This document shows, in pieces, positions 16,023 to 26,504 of a DNA stretch of 64,000 nt. The translations under genes were made by a program, and so were the position numbers. The stretch spans positions 248,001 to 312,000 of the forward strand of contig JACJNY010000063.1 in assembly GCA_014695295.1 (NCBI GenBank), written 5' to 3'. This DNA is from Microcoleus sp. FACHB-61. GTDB taxonomy: Bacteria; Cyanobacteriota; Cyanobacteriia; Cyanobacteriales; Microcoleaceae. A model generated the notes under the pieces. That model did no database searches and was not told the origin of the DNA. It saw only the letters and a program-made list of their open reading frames with translations. Positions within the stretch are counted from its first letter, which is position 1, and each line of letters begins with the position of its first letter.

Positions 16023-16937
16023 ATGGATAGTTTTCTGCCAATTGCCTACTTTCAAAACCAATTTCTCCCATTTACCGACGCCAAAATTTCCATAGCAACC
16101 CACGCACTGCACTACGGAACCGGAGTTTTAGGCGGGTTGCGGGGAATTCCCGACCCCCAAAATGCCGATCGAATCTTGCTATTTAGATTAGACCGCCACT
16201 GTCAAAGATTAAGTCAAAGTGCCAGCTTCCTCCACTGCGATTTGCCAGCCAGCAAAATCCAACAAATAATTATTGATTTTGTCAAGAAAAACCAACCAAC
16301 AAAATCATTTTATATCCGCCCTTTTATCTACACATCCAGTTTAGGAATTGCCCCCCGACTGCACAACGTAGAAACAGACTTTTTTGTCTACGGATTAGAA
16401 CTTTCAGACTATTTGCCCAAAGAAGGAGTCAACTGTAGATTTAGCTCTTGGTACCGCCAAGAAGACCGCAGTTTGCCCTTAAGAGGTAAAATTAGCGGCG
16501 CCTACATAACCTCAGCTTTAGCCAAAACAGAAGCAGTAGAATCCGGCTTCGACGAAGCAATTATGATGAACACTCAGGGAAAAGTCAGCGAAGCTTCAGG
16601 AATGAACATATTTGTCGCCAGAAACGGTAAATTAGTTACTCCCGGTTTCGAGCAAGATATTCTCGAAGGAATTACCAGAGACAGCGTAATCACCATCGCC
16701 AGAGACTTAGGAATTGAAGTCATAGAAAGACCAGTTGATAAATCAGAACTGTTGATTGCAGACGAGATTTTCCTCTGCGGAACCGCTGCCAAAATTACGC
16801 CCATTAACCGAGTAGAAAACTATCAATTGCCCAAAAACAGACCCATCACCGAAAAGATTTTGGACAAACTAACGGGGATTATCGAAAATCGCGACAGCAA
16901 TTATAAAGAATGGGTATTTCCGATTGATATGAATTGA
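16023..16937 (+). CDS. ilvE: Branched-chain amino acid aminotransferase
   Basis: A 304-residue fold-type IV PLP enzyme that transfers the amino group between glutamate and the 2-oxo acids of leucine, isoleucine and valine. THALHYGTGVLGGLR is the conserved N-terminal active-site region, the PLP lysine lies in PLRGKISGAYITSALAK, and the cofactor-binding glutamate is in ANGxVSEASGMN form as TQGKVSEASGMNIF. GITRDSVITIARDLGIEV is also canonical. The length fits the usual 300-310 residues. The gene is monocistronic, with an inverted repeat (GGGGCGGGT / ACCCGCCCC) directly after it. Confidence 0.9.
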   Translation: MDSFLPIAYFQNQFLPFTDAKISIATHALHYGTGVLGGLRGIPDPQNADRILLFRLDRHCQRLSQSASFLHCDLPASKIQQIIIDFVKKNQPTKSFYIRPFIYTSSLGIAPRLHNVETDFFVYGLELSDYLPKEGVNCRFSSWYRQEDRSLPLRGKISGAYITSALAKTEAVESGFDEAIMMNTQGKVSEASGMNIFVARNGKLVTPGFEQDILEGITRDSVITIARDLGIEVIERPVDKSELLIADEIFLCGTAAKITPINRVENYQLPKNRPITEKILDKLTGIIENRDSNYKEWVFPIDMN

Positions 16938-16941
16938 TTTT

Positions 16942-17004
16942 GTAGGGGCGGGTTGCACCAAAAATTTATGATGGAAACTAACAATCTAAATCCACCCGCC
17001 CCCA
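16942..17004 (+). terminator. Long-loop inverted repeat after ilvE
   Basis: GTAGGGGCGGGT (from 16942) pairs with ACCCGCCCCCAC (ending at about 17004) across an AT-rich loop. It is placed as a possible terminator, but it also resembles a dispersed repeat of this genome type (a weaker relative lies near 11153). Confidence 0.45.
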
Positions 17005-17066
17005 CAGTCGCGACCAAATGTTTTTGCCGGCAATTCAACGGGCATGATATTGCGCACTGCGACTAA

Positions 17067-17132
17067 AGAAACCGGGTTTTTTATCTGTTCTAGGGCTGCA
17101 ACGAAGTAGACGGGTGAAAAACCCGGTTTCTG
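17067..17132. repeat. AAACCCGGTTT repeat pair
   Basis: AGAAACCGGGTTTTTT at 17067-17082 and GAAAAACCCGGTTTCT at about 17116-17131 can pair with each other across a 33-nt loop. They belong to the same family as the repeats at 5279 and 23609. Confidence 0.7.
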
Positions 17133-17170
17133 GGCCCTCGTGCGTAATTCCTATTTGACTTTTTAGCCTC

Positions 17171-17250
17171 TTTATTCTTCAGTCCGCGAAGGCGTGCGGC
17201 GAGCCGCAGACTTCGCTTGACTCTTGAGCGGTTGCAACCGCCTAGTCTTA
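17171..17250. repeat. Dispersed intergenic hairpin repeat, copy B
   Basis: TTTATTCTTCAGTC is followed by a GC-rich insert (GGCGTGCGGCGAGCCGCAG) and then GACTCTTGAGCGGTTGCAACCG with the hairpin GCGGTTGCAACCGC at 17228-17241. It matches the block order of copies A, C and D. With the two repeats before it, it fills the 327-bp gap after ilvE. Confidence 0.65.
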
Positions 17251-17264
17251 TCTACAAATAAGTT

Positions 17265-18119
17265 TTACCCGCACAAAACAGCCGCATGATGGCGAATGTG
17301 ATCCTCCATAAAACTCGCAATAAAATAATAACTGTGATCGTAACCTTCCTGCATCCTTAAAGTTAGCGGCTGTCCCGCTTTTGCACAAGCTTCCGCGAAC
17401 ACTTCCGGCAACAACTGCCCATCAGCAAGAAACGAATCAGCAGTGCCGCAGTCAACCAGAATCGGACGGTTATATTGCGCTGCAACAACCAATTCACTAG
17501 CATCCCAAGCCTTCCAAATCTCTTTGTCGCTGCCGAGGTAATGTCCAAAGGCTTTTTGTCCCCAAGGGCAGCGCATTGGCGCGGAAATAGGCGCAAAAGC
17601 GGAAACTGAAAGATAGCGAGATCCATTTTTCAAAGCGCAAATTAAAGCCCCGTGTCCCCCCATTGAATGACCGAAAATTCCCTGTTTTTCCGGTATCGCT
17701 GGAAAATTTTTGGCGATTAAATTGGGCAATTCATCAACCACATAACTGTACATTCGATAGTGAGAATTCCAAGGTGCGGCTGTCGCATCAACATAAAAAC
17801 CCGCACCACTTCCTAAATCCCAATCCTCATCTTCGCCGGGGATGCCAGTATTGCGCGGGCTAGTGTCGGGCGCAACCAGCATTAACCCGTATTTTGCCGC
17901 AAATTGCTGCGCCCCCGCTTTTGCCATAAAGTTCTCTTCTGTGCAGGTTAAACCTGATAGAAAATACAGGACGGGTACGGGTTGAGATAAAGCTTGCGGC
18001 GGCTGATAAACAGCGAATTTCATCTCGCTGTTGCAAGCGGAGGATTGATGGCTGTAAAAGCCGAGTTTGCCATCAAAACTTTTATATTCTTTGTGCAGTT
18101 TTAGGGATTCGGATATCAT
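17265..18119 (-). CDS. fghA: S-formylglutathione hydrolase
   Basis: A 284-residue alpha/beta hydrolase (esterase D family) that hydrolyses S-formylglutathione to formate and glutathione. The oxyanion region VLYFLSGLTCTEENF, the nucleophile elbow GIFGHSMGGHGAL, the acid in DCGTADSFL and the histidine in GYDHSYYF complete the triad. The start ATG is at 18117-18119. The class III alcohol dehydrogenase, which makes its substrate, lies upstream on the same strand (186 bp apart), so the two form the glutathione-dependent formaldehyde detoxification pathway. Confidence 0.95.
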   Translation of the reverse strand: MISESLKLHKEYKSFDGKLGFYSHQSSACNSEMKFAVYQPPQALSQPVPVLYFLSGLTCTEENFMAKAGAQQFAAKYGLMLVAPDTSPRNTGIPGEDEDWDLGSGAGFYVDATAAPWNSHYRMYSYVVDELPNLIAKNFPAIPEKQGIFGHSMGGHGALICALKNGSRYLSVSAFAPISAPMRCPWGQKAFGHYLGSDKEIWKAWDASELVVAAQYNRPILVDCGTADSFLADGQLLPEVFAEACAKAGQPLTLRMQEGYDHSYYFIASFMEDHIRHHAAVLCG

Positions 18120-18265
18120 ATTAATTATATTTCATTTGTGAATTAGATTTTTTTATTAACCGCAGAGGGCGCAGAGGACGCAGAGGGAGAGAGAAGAGAG
18201 AAGTTATCTAGGGTGCAGTCGTGTATCTTACGGCTATGTAAAACCACTTTTTCCGTAAGCCCTAT

Positions 18266-18300
18266 CTTCCTTCTTCCCTCTTCCCTCTTCCTTCTTCCTT
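18266..18300. repeat. Pyrimidine heptamer array, (CTTCCNT)5
   Basis: Five 7-bp units (CTTCCTT or CTTCCCT) lie in the spacer between the two formaldehyde-pathway genes. Just before them, CCGCAGAGGGCGCAGAGG is another common cyanobacterial intergenic motif. Confidence 0.75.
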
Positions 18301-18305
18301 CACCT

Positions 18306-19469
<1,164 letters not shown>

Positions 19470-19493
19470 TTAACGTCAAAATTCACCAAATCT

Positions 19494-20177
19494 ATGACAA
19501 AATTAATTGTAATTACCGGAGCCACTCGCGGTCTTGGTCTTGCCCTGACCGAAAAGTTTATTGAATTGGGACATACAGTTTTGGGATGCGCCCGTTCTCC
19601 CGAAGCGGTAGAAAAGCTCAACCAAAAATATAGTGCGCCAAACCATTTTACTTGTTTGGATGTCACAAACGACGATCGAGTAAAAGCTTGGGCAACAGAA
19701 ATGCTGGCAAAAAAGGAGCCGCCTGATTTCCTAATTAACAATGCAGGTGTAGTTAATCATCTCGCGCCTCTTTGGAATGTCAGTAACGAAGAATTTTCGC
19801 AGGTTATTGATGTTAATATTAAAGGTACTGCTAATGTAATTCGCCACTTTGTCCCGGCAATGATTGCTCGAAAAAGCGGTATAATTGTTAACTTTAGTTC
19901 TGGTTGGGGAAGGTCAACTTCGCCGGAAGTCGCGCCTTATTGTGCTTCTAAGTGGGCGATAGAAGGACTTACGCGCTCGCTCGCTCAAGAATTGCCCGGA
20001 GGTATGGCGGCGGTTCCTTTGAATCCAGGGATAATTCACACGGATATGCTGGAAATTTGTTTCGGAGAAGATGCGGCAAGTTACACGTCAATCAAAGCAT
20101 GGGTGCAAAAAGCAGTTCCTTTTTTGTTGAAGTTAAAACCTTCAGATAATGGAATGCCGCTGACCGTTCCTGGATAA
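19494..20177 (+). CDS. Short-chain dehydrogenase/reductase
   Basis: A 227-residue classical SDR. The nucleotide-binding motif is TGATRGLG, the structural motif is NNAG, the catalytic serine is in VNFSSGWG and the Tyr/Lys pair in YCASKWAIEG. ATG 19494 is used because the Rossmann strand LIVITG begins six residues later. Replacement of the common NADP arginine pattern is not clear, so cofactor preference is open. It is divergent from adhC and may be linked to aldehyde metabolism, but the substrate cannot be inferred. Confidence 0.9.
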   Translation: MTKLIVITGATRGLGLALTEKFIELGHTVLGCARSPEAVEKLNQKYSAPNHFTCLDVTNDDRVKAWATEMLAKKEPPDFLINNAGVVNHLAPLWNVSNEEFSQVIDVNIKGTANVIRHFVPAMIARKSGIIVNFSSGWGRSTSPEVAPYCASKWAIEGLTRSLAQELPGGMAAVPLNPGIIHTDMLEICFGEDAASYTSIKAWVQKAVPFLLKLKPSDNGMPLTVPG

Positions 20178-20246
20178 CAATAAAAGAGTAAAATTAAGCT
20201 TCCCCTTCCAACTATCAACTCAAAACTCTTTTTTCAAATAGCCACT

Positions 20247-21308
20247 GTGAACTCGCCTGTGAACTTACCGCTAACCCCGCCCTCGCAAACCGAAACCCGC
20301 AAAGCAGACCACCTGCGGATCTGCCTCGAAGAAGACGTACAATTTCGCGAAACTACCAACGGACTCGAACGCTACCGTTTTACTCACTGCTGTTTGCCCG
20401 AACTCGATCGCACTGAACTCGATTTAACCTCCACATTTTTCGGCAAAAAACTAGCCGTTCCCCTGCTAATTTCCTCGATGACCGGCGGCACAGAATTAGC
20501 CCAGACAATCAATTATCGCCTCGCCGATGTTGCTCAAGAATACAAACTGGCAATGGGAGTCGGTTCCCAGCGAATCGCCGTAGAAAATCCTCAACTAGCT
20601 CCTACATTTGCCGTCCGGCGCCGCGCTCCCGATATTCTGCTATTTGCCAATATCGGAGCGGTTCAATTAAACTACAATTACGGTTTGGAACAGTGCCAAA
20701 AAATTATTGATATTCTCGAAGCAGATGCCCTAATTTTGCACCTCAATCCGCTGCAAGAGTGCGTTCAAACCGAAGGCGATACTAACTTTAAAGGGCTGTT
20801 AGATAAAATTGCCAAATTGTGCGATAAATTACCAATACCAGTTATTGCTAAAGAAGTCGGTAACGGTATTTCAGGAAACATGGCAAAGAAATTGCTCGCC
20901 GCCGGGGTAGCTGCGATCGACATTGCCGGAGCAGGAGGCACTTCTTGGGCGAAAATAGAAGGAAAGCGAGCTAAAGATGGCAAGCAGCGCAGGTTGGGCG
21001 CAACCTTTGCCGACTGGGGAATACCGACAGCCGAGTGTATTGTCAGCACCCGCGCCGTAGCGCCGGATGTTCCTCTGATTGCCTCTGGAGGCTTGCAGAA
21101 TGGGTTGGATGCAGCGAAGGCTATCGCCCTTGGCGCGGATATTGCGGGACTGGCGCGGCCGTTTCTAGAAGCTGCAGCGGAATCAGAATCAGCCGCAGGC
21201 GTTCTAGCTGAGGTTTTAATTGCAGAAATCGCTACCGTGATGTTCTGTACGGGCTGCGCTAATTTGGATGAGTTAAAACATCCTGGGGTTTTGGAAAGGT
21301 TAAGATAA
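20247..21308 (+). CDS. fni: Type 2 isopentenyl-diphosphate delta-isomerase
   Basis: A 353-residue FMN- and NADPH-dependent enzyme that interconverts IPP and DMAPP for isoprenoid and carotenoid synthesis. [16 protein letters not shown] at the N-terminus, [30 protein letters not shown] and GGTSWAKIE are all family signatures. Translation appears to start at GTG 20247 (MNSPVNLPL). The length fits the family (about 350 residues). It is followed by a 317-bp repeat-filled spacer. Confidence 0.95.
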   Translation: MNSPVNLPLTPPSQTETRKADHLRICLEEDVQFRETTNGLERYRFTHCCLPELDRTELDLTSTFFGKKLAVPLLISSMTGGTELAQTINYRLADVAQEYKLAMGVGSQRIAVENPQLAPTFAVRRRAPDILLFANIGAVQLNYNYGLEQCQKIIDILEADALILHLNPLQECVQTEGDTNFKGLLDKIAKLCDKLPIPVIAKEVGNGISGNMAKKLLAAGVAAIDIAGAGGTSWAKIEGKRAKDGKQRRLGATFADWGIPTAECIVSTRAVAPDVPLIASGGLQNGLDAAKAIALGADIAGLARPFLEAAAESESAAGVLAEVLIAEIATVMFCTGCANLDELKHPGVLERLR

Positions 21309-21625
21309 AAGTGAGTCAGCAGTCAGCAGTTATTAGTCAACAGTCATTAGTCAACAGTCATTAGTCAACAGTCAACAGTCATTAGCTAATAACTAACGAC
21401 AGCGGATAATTACTAAATCCTACTTGCAGGAATGACCAATAATATCGTTTCCGCTGGCATCGGAATAATATTTTTCCGAGTGCACTGCGAGCATCCCGCT
21501 CGCCTGCGGCGGCGCTTGCACGCTCGGTATCATTCCGCTCTAACCGGATTTGATATAACTAATAACTAATGACAAATGACGAATGACGAATGACGAATGA
21601 CTAATTACCCATTACAAATTATCTA
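21309..21625. repeat. Intergenic repeats between fni and sppA
   Basis: No gene is seen. The stretch begins with degenerate GTCAACA/GTCATTA heptamers (about 21320-21385). A central GC-rich block follows, flanked by the inverted pair GGAATGA / TCATTCC (about 21430-21537) and containing GCGAGCATCCCGCTCGC. It ends with (GAATGAC)4 at 21574-21601. Confidence 0.75.
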
Positions 21626-23446
21626 ATGAAAGATTTCCTAAAATATACCTGTGCAAGTTTGCTGGGAACCTTCCTAGGATTGTTGCTGCTGGGCAGCATA
21701 GGATTAGGGGGACTGGTACTGCTAATTGCTCTGGCGGCATCGTCGTCTAAAGATTCAGGCCCGCAAGTTCAAGATAAGTCTGTATTGGTATTAGACCTTT
21801 CTTTAAATATCACTGACAGCAAACCGAGCCGCAGCACTAGCGCAGCGCTTCAAGATGTGCTTTCGGATGATTCCGGCGATGCTGTGACGCTGCGGACTGT
21901 TTTAGACTCGATCGAATATGCGAAAAAAGACCCGAAAATAGTTGGCATTTATCTCGAAGGCAGCTCAAGTTCGAGCAGCAGCGGGTTTGCCAATCTCAAA
22001 GAAGTTCGAGGGGCCTTGCAGCGTTTCCGAGATGCCAAAAAACCCATTTTTGCTTACCAGATGGACTGGAACGAGCGAGATTATTACCTCGGTTCCGTTG
22101 CTAATACAATTGCAGTCAATCCTTACGGCGCTTTGGAAATCAACGGTTTTAGCAGTCAGGCAATGTTTTTTACCGGTGCTTTGGAGAAATACGGCGTCGG
22201 AGTGCAAGTGACTCGCGTCGGCAAATACAAGTCAGCCGTTGAGCCGTTTTTGCTCACAAAAATGAGTCCCGAAAATCGCCAGCAAACTCAAAAGTTGCTC
22301 GGAGATATGTGGGGAGAATACCTGAAAACTGTGGCCCCGAGCCGCAAAGTGACTGTTCCGCAACTGCAAGCGCTTGCAGATAATGGCGGAACTTTGATGG
22401 CTGACGAAGCTCTCAAAAACAAGTTAGTTGATAAAGTTGTATACTTTGACGAAATATCGACCGAACTCAAAAAACTCACAGGAACCGATCGCGAAAACAA
22501 ATCTTTCAAGCAAATTAGTTTGAAAAACTACGCGAGAATTGCTGAGGATAAAAACTCAACTCGCGCCGACAAAAAAAATCAAATTGCTATAATTTACGCC
22601 GAGGGAGAGATTGTAGACGGAGAAGGGGGCGCGACCCAAGTAGGAGGCGATCGCATCGCTCAAGAAATGCGGAAAATTCGAGAAAATGACGACGTAAAAG
22701 CAGTGGTTTTGCGGGTCAACAGTCCCGGAGGCAGCGCGACGGCGGCCGAGGTCATCGGGCGCGAAGTTATGCTGACGGGGAAAAAGAAACCAGTTATCGT
22801 TTCAATGGGCAATTTAGCAGCATCCGGCGGCTATTGGATTTCGATGGGTTCCAACCGCATTTTTGCCGAGCCCAATACGATTACCGGTTCGATCGGCGTT
22901 TTTGGAATGCTCTTCAACGCCGAAAAGTTGGCTGCTAACAACGGCCTGACTTGGGACGTTGTGAAAACCGCCCGCTTTGCGGATACTAGCACGGTTTCCC
23001 GCCCGAAAACTCCTCAAGAATTGGCGAATATTCAGAGAATAGTCGATCGCATTTACGATCGATTTATTACTAAAGTCGCCACCTCCCGCAAACTGCCCAA
23101 AAACAAGGTACAAGAAATTGCTCAAGGTAGGGTGTGGTCTGGTACGGCCGCGAAACAGTTGGGTTTAGTCGATGAAATTGGCGGCCTTGAAGATGCTGTC
23201 AGAGAGGCGGCGAAGCAAGCTAAACTTGGCGACGATTGGCAATTGGAAGAATATCCAAAACGCCGCAGTTTGGAGGAGCGCATTTTGGAAAGACTTTCAG
23301 GCGTTCGCCTTTTGAAACCAGCCGCCAAACTCGACCCGCTGACTGCTGAAGTTAAGAAAATGCAGCATGAATTGGCTGCGATCGAGTCGATGAACGACCC
23401 GCAGGGGGTTTATGTTCGCTTGCCTTTCAATTTGCGGATTGATTAA
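21626..23446 (+). CDS. sppA: Signal peptide peptidase SppA, 67-kDa long form
   Basis: A 606-residue membrane protease with an N-terminal transmembrane segment (about residues 8-38) and two tandem S49 domains. The catalytic lysine lies in the first domain (VGKYKSAVEPF, about residue 202) and the serine in the second (GNLAASGGYWISMGSN, about residue 400), the split dyad of the E. coli-type enzyme. In cyanobacteria SppA is thylakoid-associated and linked to light acclimation. The ATG at 21626 follows the intergenic heptamer array. It is probably monocistronic. Confidence 0.95.
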   Translation: MKDFLKYTCASLLGTFLGLLLLGSIGLGGLVLLIALAASSSKDSGPQVQDKSVLVLDLSLNITDSKPSRSTSAALQDVLSDDSGDAVTLRTVLDSIEYAKKDPKIVGIYLEGSSSSSSSGFANLKEVRGALQRFRDAKKPIFAYQMDWNERDYYLGSVANTIAVNPYGALEINGFSSQAMFFTGALEKYGVGVQVTRVGKYKSAVEPFLLTKMSPENRQQTQKLLGDMWGEYLKTVAPSRKVTVPQLQALADNGGTLMADEALKNKLVDKVVYFDEISTELKKLTGTDRENKSFKQISLKNYARIAEDKNSTRADKKNQIAIIYAEGEIVDGEGGATQVGGDRIAQEMRKIRENDDVKAVVLRVNSPGGSATAAEVIGREVMLTGKKKPVIVSMGNLAASGGYWISMGSNRIFAEPNTITGSIGVFGMLFNAEKLAANNGLTWDVVKTARFADTSTVSRPKTPQELANIQRIVDRIYDRFITKVATSRKLPKNKVQEIAQGRVWSGTAAKQLGLVDEIGGLEDAVREAAKQAKLGDDWQLEEYPKRRSLEERILERLSGVRLLKPAAKLDPLTAEVKKMQHELAAIESMNDPQGVYVRLPFNLRID

Positions 23447-23479
23447 TTAATTGATACCAAATCCGGGATTGTTACCCTT

Positions 23480-23548
23480 TTATTCTTCAATTCCCCTCTG
23501 TTCGGACGAAAGTTTGACTCTTGAGCAGTTTCAACCGCCGAATCCGAT
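23480..23548. repeat. Dispersed intergenic hairpin repeat, copy C
   Basis: TTTATTCTTCAATTC is followed by GACTCTTGAGCAGTTTCAACCG and CCGAATCC. It aligns with copies at 2667, 17171 and 42866. Here the hairpin stem is weaker (CAGTTTCAACCGCC). Confidence 0.6.
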
Positions 23549-23608
23549 CGGGGGTTTTTAACCCGGAATTTGCTATGAGTAGGCTGGCGCACCCTACCAA
23601 CAACTGAA

Positions 23609-23637
23609 AAACCCGGTTTCTTCTAGAAACCGGGTTT
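23609..23637. terminator. AAACCCGGTTTC hairpin between convergent genes
   Basis: Arms AAACCCGGTTTC (23609-23620) and GAAACCGGGTTT (23626-23637) form a perfect 12-bp stem with a 5-nt loop. It lies between sppA and the convergent GlsB-type gene, so it can serve both. It is a member of the AAACCCGGTTT repeat family. Confidence 0.75.
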
Positions 23638-23680
23638 ATGAATACCTAAAAGTCTATCGACTGGGAATTGGCAATATTTG

Positions 23681-23953
23681 TTATGCAGCACGCTGAGTTA
23701 ACAATCCCCAGATGAAAAGTAGAACGATCGCACCTACGACTGCAAAAGCTATGCTGGGTAGAGTTATTGCTCCGAAGGAAGCTCCCCCGCTCGTCCCCAG
23801 CAACTGTTGACCTAGAAAACCTCCCACTAGGGCGCCCAAAATTCCTAAACCTGTTGTTGCCAGAAAACCGCCACCTTGGGTTCCCGGATAAATGGCTTTG
23901 GCGATCGCACCGGCAATCAGTCCTAAAACGATCCAAGCAATAATACCGCCCAT
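23681..23953 (-). CDS. GlsB/YeaQ/YmgE family stress-response membrane protein
   Basis: A 90-residue protein with three hydrophobic helices separated by glycine-rich turns: GGIIAWIVLGLIAGAIAKAI, GFLATTGLGILGALVGGFLG and AVVGAIVLLFIWGLL. This is the transglycosylase-associated (PF04226) pattern, a family induced by stress or acid in several bacteria, with unknown mechanism. ATG 23953 is preceded on the minus strand by a purine-rich GGAGAAAAAG, a good ribosome binding site. Convergent with sppA. Confidence 0.9.
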   Translation of the reverse strand: MGGIIAWIVLGLIAGAIAKAIYPGTQGGGFLATTGLGILGALVGGFLGQQLLGTSGGASFGAITLPSIAFAVVGAIVLLFIWGLLTQRAA

Positions 23954-24252
23954 GTCTTTTTCTCCTGAATACTTAAACTTTTCTTGTGCCTTGTCTTATG
24001 TTCTTAGAATAACAACCGCTATCGGGCCCTCACCTCTACCGTAGGGAGGAACCGAAAGTGGTAGGATTTCCCATGAATCGTCCGAGTTTGAGGCTTTCTA
24101 ATATCTCAAAAGAGTTAACCCACTTTTTCTAGGGAAGAAAGGTACTTATGCTCAAACCAAAAGGGAAATAGAAGAATCTTTTCTGGGAGTTTTTGTGTTT
24201 TACTGGTAAAAAAATTACAATAATTTTGTGAAACGAGGGAAGCTTGCGCCCG

Positions 24253-25440
24253 ATGAATCTGACTCTGTGCACGATCGTGAAGAATGAAGAGGCCACACTG
24301 TCGCGGACTTTGGACAGCGTTAAGGGTGTTGTGGACGAAATTGTGGTGGTGGATACGGGCTCGGGCGATCGCACTCGTGAAATTGCCCGAGGATTTGGCG
24401 CGAGGGTTTATGACTTTGAATGGTGCGACGACTTCGCAGCGGCGCGCAACGAGTGTCTGAAGCACGCCCAGGGCGACTGGATTTTGGTATTAGATGCCGA
24501 TGAGGTTTTGGTACCGCAGATTGTACCTCATATCGAGCAGGCTGTTGGGAGCGATCGGCTGCTCTTGATCAATCTCATCCGCCAAGAGATCGGTGCCTCT
24601 CAATCTCCCTATTCCCTAGTGTCGCGCTTATTTCGCAATCGCCCCGACATCCGCTTTTCTCGCCCTTACCACGCAATGGTAGACGACAGCGTGGCTGAGA
24701 TTTTGCAGAGGGAACCCAAATGGAAAATAGCTTCTCTCCCCGATGTGGCGATTTGGCACTCTGGTTATCAAAAAGATGCGATCGCAGCAAAAGGTAAATT
24801 CCAAAAAGCTCAAGCAGCAATGGAACGCTATATAGCTTATTATCCAAACGATGCTTATGCTTGTAGCAAATTAGGTGCTTTGTATGTAGAAACCGGGCAA
24901 ATTGGGCGGGGAATTAATTTATTAACCAGGGGCTTGAATGCTGCGGCAATTGATGATTCTATTCTTTACGAACTAAACTATCATTTGGGAATTGCTTATC
25001 GCCAGCAGCAGCAATTTGTTAAAGCAAAAGAACACTATCAAGCGGCAATTAATACAGATGTGATCCCGGCGCTCAAGTTGGGCGCTTACAATAATTTGGG
25101 CAATTTGCTCAAAGATGAAGGAGATTTGAAATCTGCTGAAAAAGCTTACAAAGCAGCTTTAAAAATTGACCCTAATTTTGGAGTAGGTCACTACAATTTG
25201 GGACTGACGCTGAAGGCAGCCGGAAATTTAGCAGATGCGATCGCCTATTACCGACAAGCCATTAAAATCAATCCCGAACACGCCGAAGCTCATCAAAACT
25301 TGGCAGTAGCGCTGCTGAAAATTGGCAAAATGCCAGAAAGTTTAGCAGAATTCAAAAGAGCGATCGCCCTTCACGAACAGCGCCGCCCCTTTGAAGCAGA
25401 ACGCCTGCGCCGGGGACTGCAAGAAATGGGTTTAATCTAA
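24253..25440 (+). CDS. Family 2 glycosyltransferase with TPR repeats
   Basis: A 395-residue protein. Residues about 1-190 form a GT2 (GT-A) domain: MNLTLCTIVKNEEATLSRTL, IVVVDTGSGDRT, and the metal-binding WILVLDADEVL. The rest holds tetratricopeptide repeats (about 200-390), for example AYNNLGNLLKDEGDLKSAEK and GHYNLGLTLKAAGNLADAI. Such fusions are widespread in cyanobacteria and are probably involved in surface glycan or protein glycosylation with protein partners. ATG 24253 is chosen because the GT2 strand starts there. It is monocistronic. Confidence 0.9.
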   Translation: MNLTLCTIVKNEEATLSRTLDSVKGVVDEIVVVDTGSGDRTREIARGFGARVYDFEWCDDFAAARNECLKHAQGDWILVLDADEVLVPQIVPHIEQAVGSDRLLLINLIRQEIGASQSPYSLVSRLFRNRPDIRFSRPYHAMVDDSVAEILQREPKWKIASLPDVAIWHSGYQKDAIAAKGKFQKAQAAMERYIAYYPNDAYACSKLGALYVETGQIGRGINLLTRGLNAAAIDDSILYELNYHLGIAYRQQQQFVKAKEHYQAAINTDVIPALKLGAYNNLGNLLKDEGDLKSAEKAYKAALKIDPNFGVGHYNLGLTLKAAGNLADAIAYYRQAIKINPEHAEAHQNLAVALLKIGKMPESLAEFKRAIALHEQRRPFEAERLRRGLQEMGLI

Positions 25441-25563
25441 ACTTGCATATCTACTTTCTCGTTACCAAGTAATTTGTAGGGACAATCCCCGATGGTTTCC
25501 CCTCGATCCCAAGGGTAGGCACTCTTGGCACTACCCTACAACTTCTGAAAATTACCAGCAAAA

Positions 25564-26274
25564 TCAAGAAATTATCTCTACTTTGCCGCTATCCAAATCG
25601 TAGCGGGCCCCAACAACTTTAAGCTTGCCCGCTTTGACTGCTTCATCTAAAAGAGGCGACGCTAATTTTAACTTATTTACATTCATTTTCACATTAGCTC
25701 TGACTGCGTTATCCCAGGCATCGCCCCCTTGATTTTTGGTGGCATCAACTGCTGGTTTAATCGCCGCCACCAAAGTGCTAATGTGACCCGGAACAGCTTT
25801 GCCATCTAAAGCTGCTTTAACAGCACCGCAGCGTTCGTGACCCAGAATTACTAATAGCGGCACGCCTAATTCTAGAGCGGCATATTCCATATTGCCGAGA
25901 ACCACATCGTCGAGAAAATTTCCAGCTACTCGGATATCAAATAAATCCCCTAATCCTTGGTCGAAAATAATTTCGGGAGCAACGCGCGAATCAGAACAAG
26001 CCAGGATGGTTGCAAACGGATGTTGGCCCTGTGCTACTTCTACAATTCGCGATCGAGCTTGGTCGGGAAATGTCCGCTTTTGCTCAATGTAGCGTTGATT
26101 CCCCTCCATCAATTTCTTGAGAGCACCGTTGGGAGTAATGCCAGAGATTGCCTCTGCCTTTGCGGCGCGGGCTGGTAATAGCGCAGGTGCAATGCTGGCG
26201 GCCAGCATCCCTGCACCAGCCCTCAACATTAAATTGCGTCGCGAAATCATTCCGGTTCTTTCGCTTTCAGTCAT
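25564..26274 (-). CDS. Beta-carbonic anhydrase with Tat signal (EcaB-like)
   Basis: A 236-residue exported enzyme for CO2/bicarbonate interconversion. The N-terminus carries a twin-arginine motif (MISRRNLMLRAG), a hydrophobic stretch and an Ala-rich cleavage region (LLPARAAKAEA). The mature part has the zinc ligands in LACSDSRVAPE and GHERCGAVKAAL, and the beta-class spacing. In cyanobacteria this corresponds to the periplasmic EcaB type. ATG 26274 is used rather than an upstream TTG; an internal ATG at 26250 is also possible. It is divergent from the MOSC gene, with a 230-bp shared upstream region. Confidence 0.9.
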   Translation of the reverse strand: MTESERTGMISRRNLMLRAGAGMLAASIAPALLPARAAKAEAISGITPNGALKKLMEGNQRYIEQKRTFPDQARSRIVEVAQGQHPFATILACSDSRVAPEIIFDQGLGDLFDIRVAGNFLDDVVLGNMEYAALELGVPLLVILGHERCGAVKAALDGKAVPGHISTLVAAIKPAVDATKNQGGDAWDNAVRANVKMNVNKLKLASPLLDEAVKAGKLKVVGARYDLDSGKVEIIS

Positions 26275-26504
26275 TGCTTGCAACTCGGTTCAATTGTTTG
26301 TATTTTTTAGCATAATATATACCACAAGCTCCGTCAGACTTCTTTAATTTTTCTTTACAAGAAGCTCCCGCAAAATTTAAACTTCAAAAAAGTTGGCCCT
26401 TTTTATTTCATATTTTATTTCATAAAGCTAACTGCGGTCATCCTTCTGGCTGCAGGGGATGCTAGAATGTATCTAAAACGACAATTATTTATAGATAAAT
26501 TGAA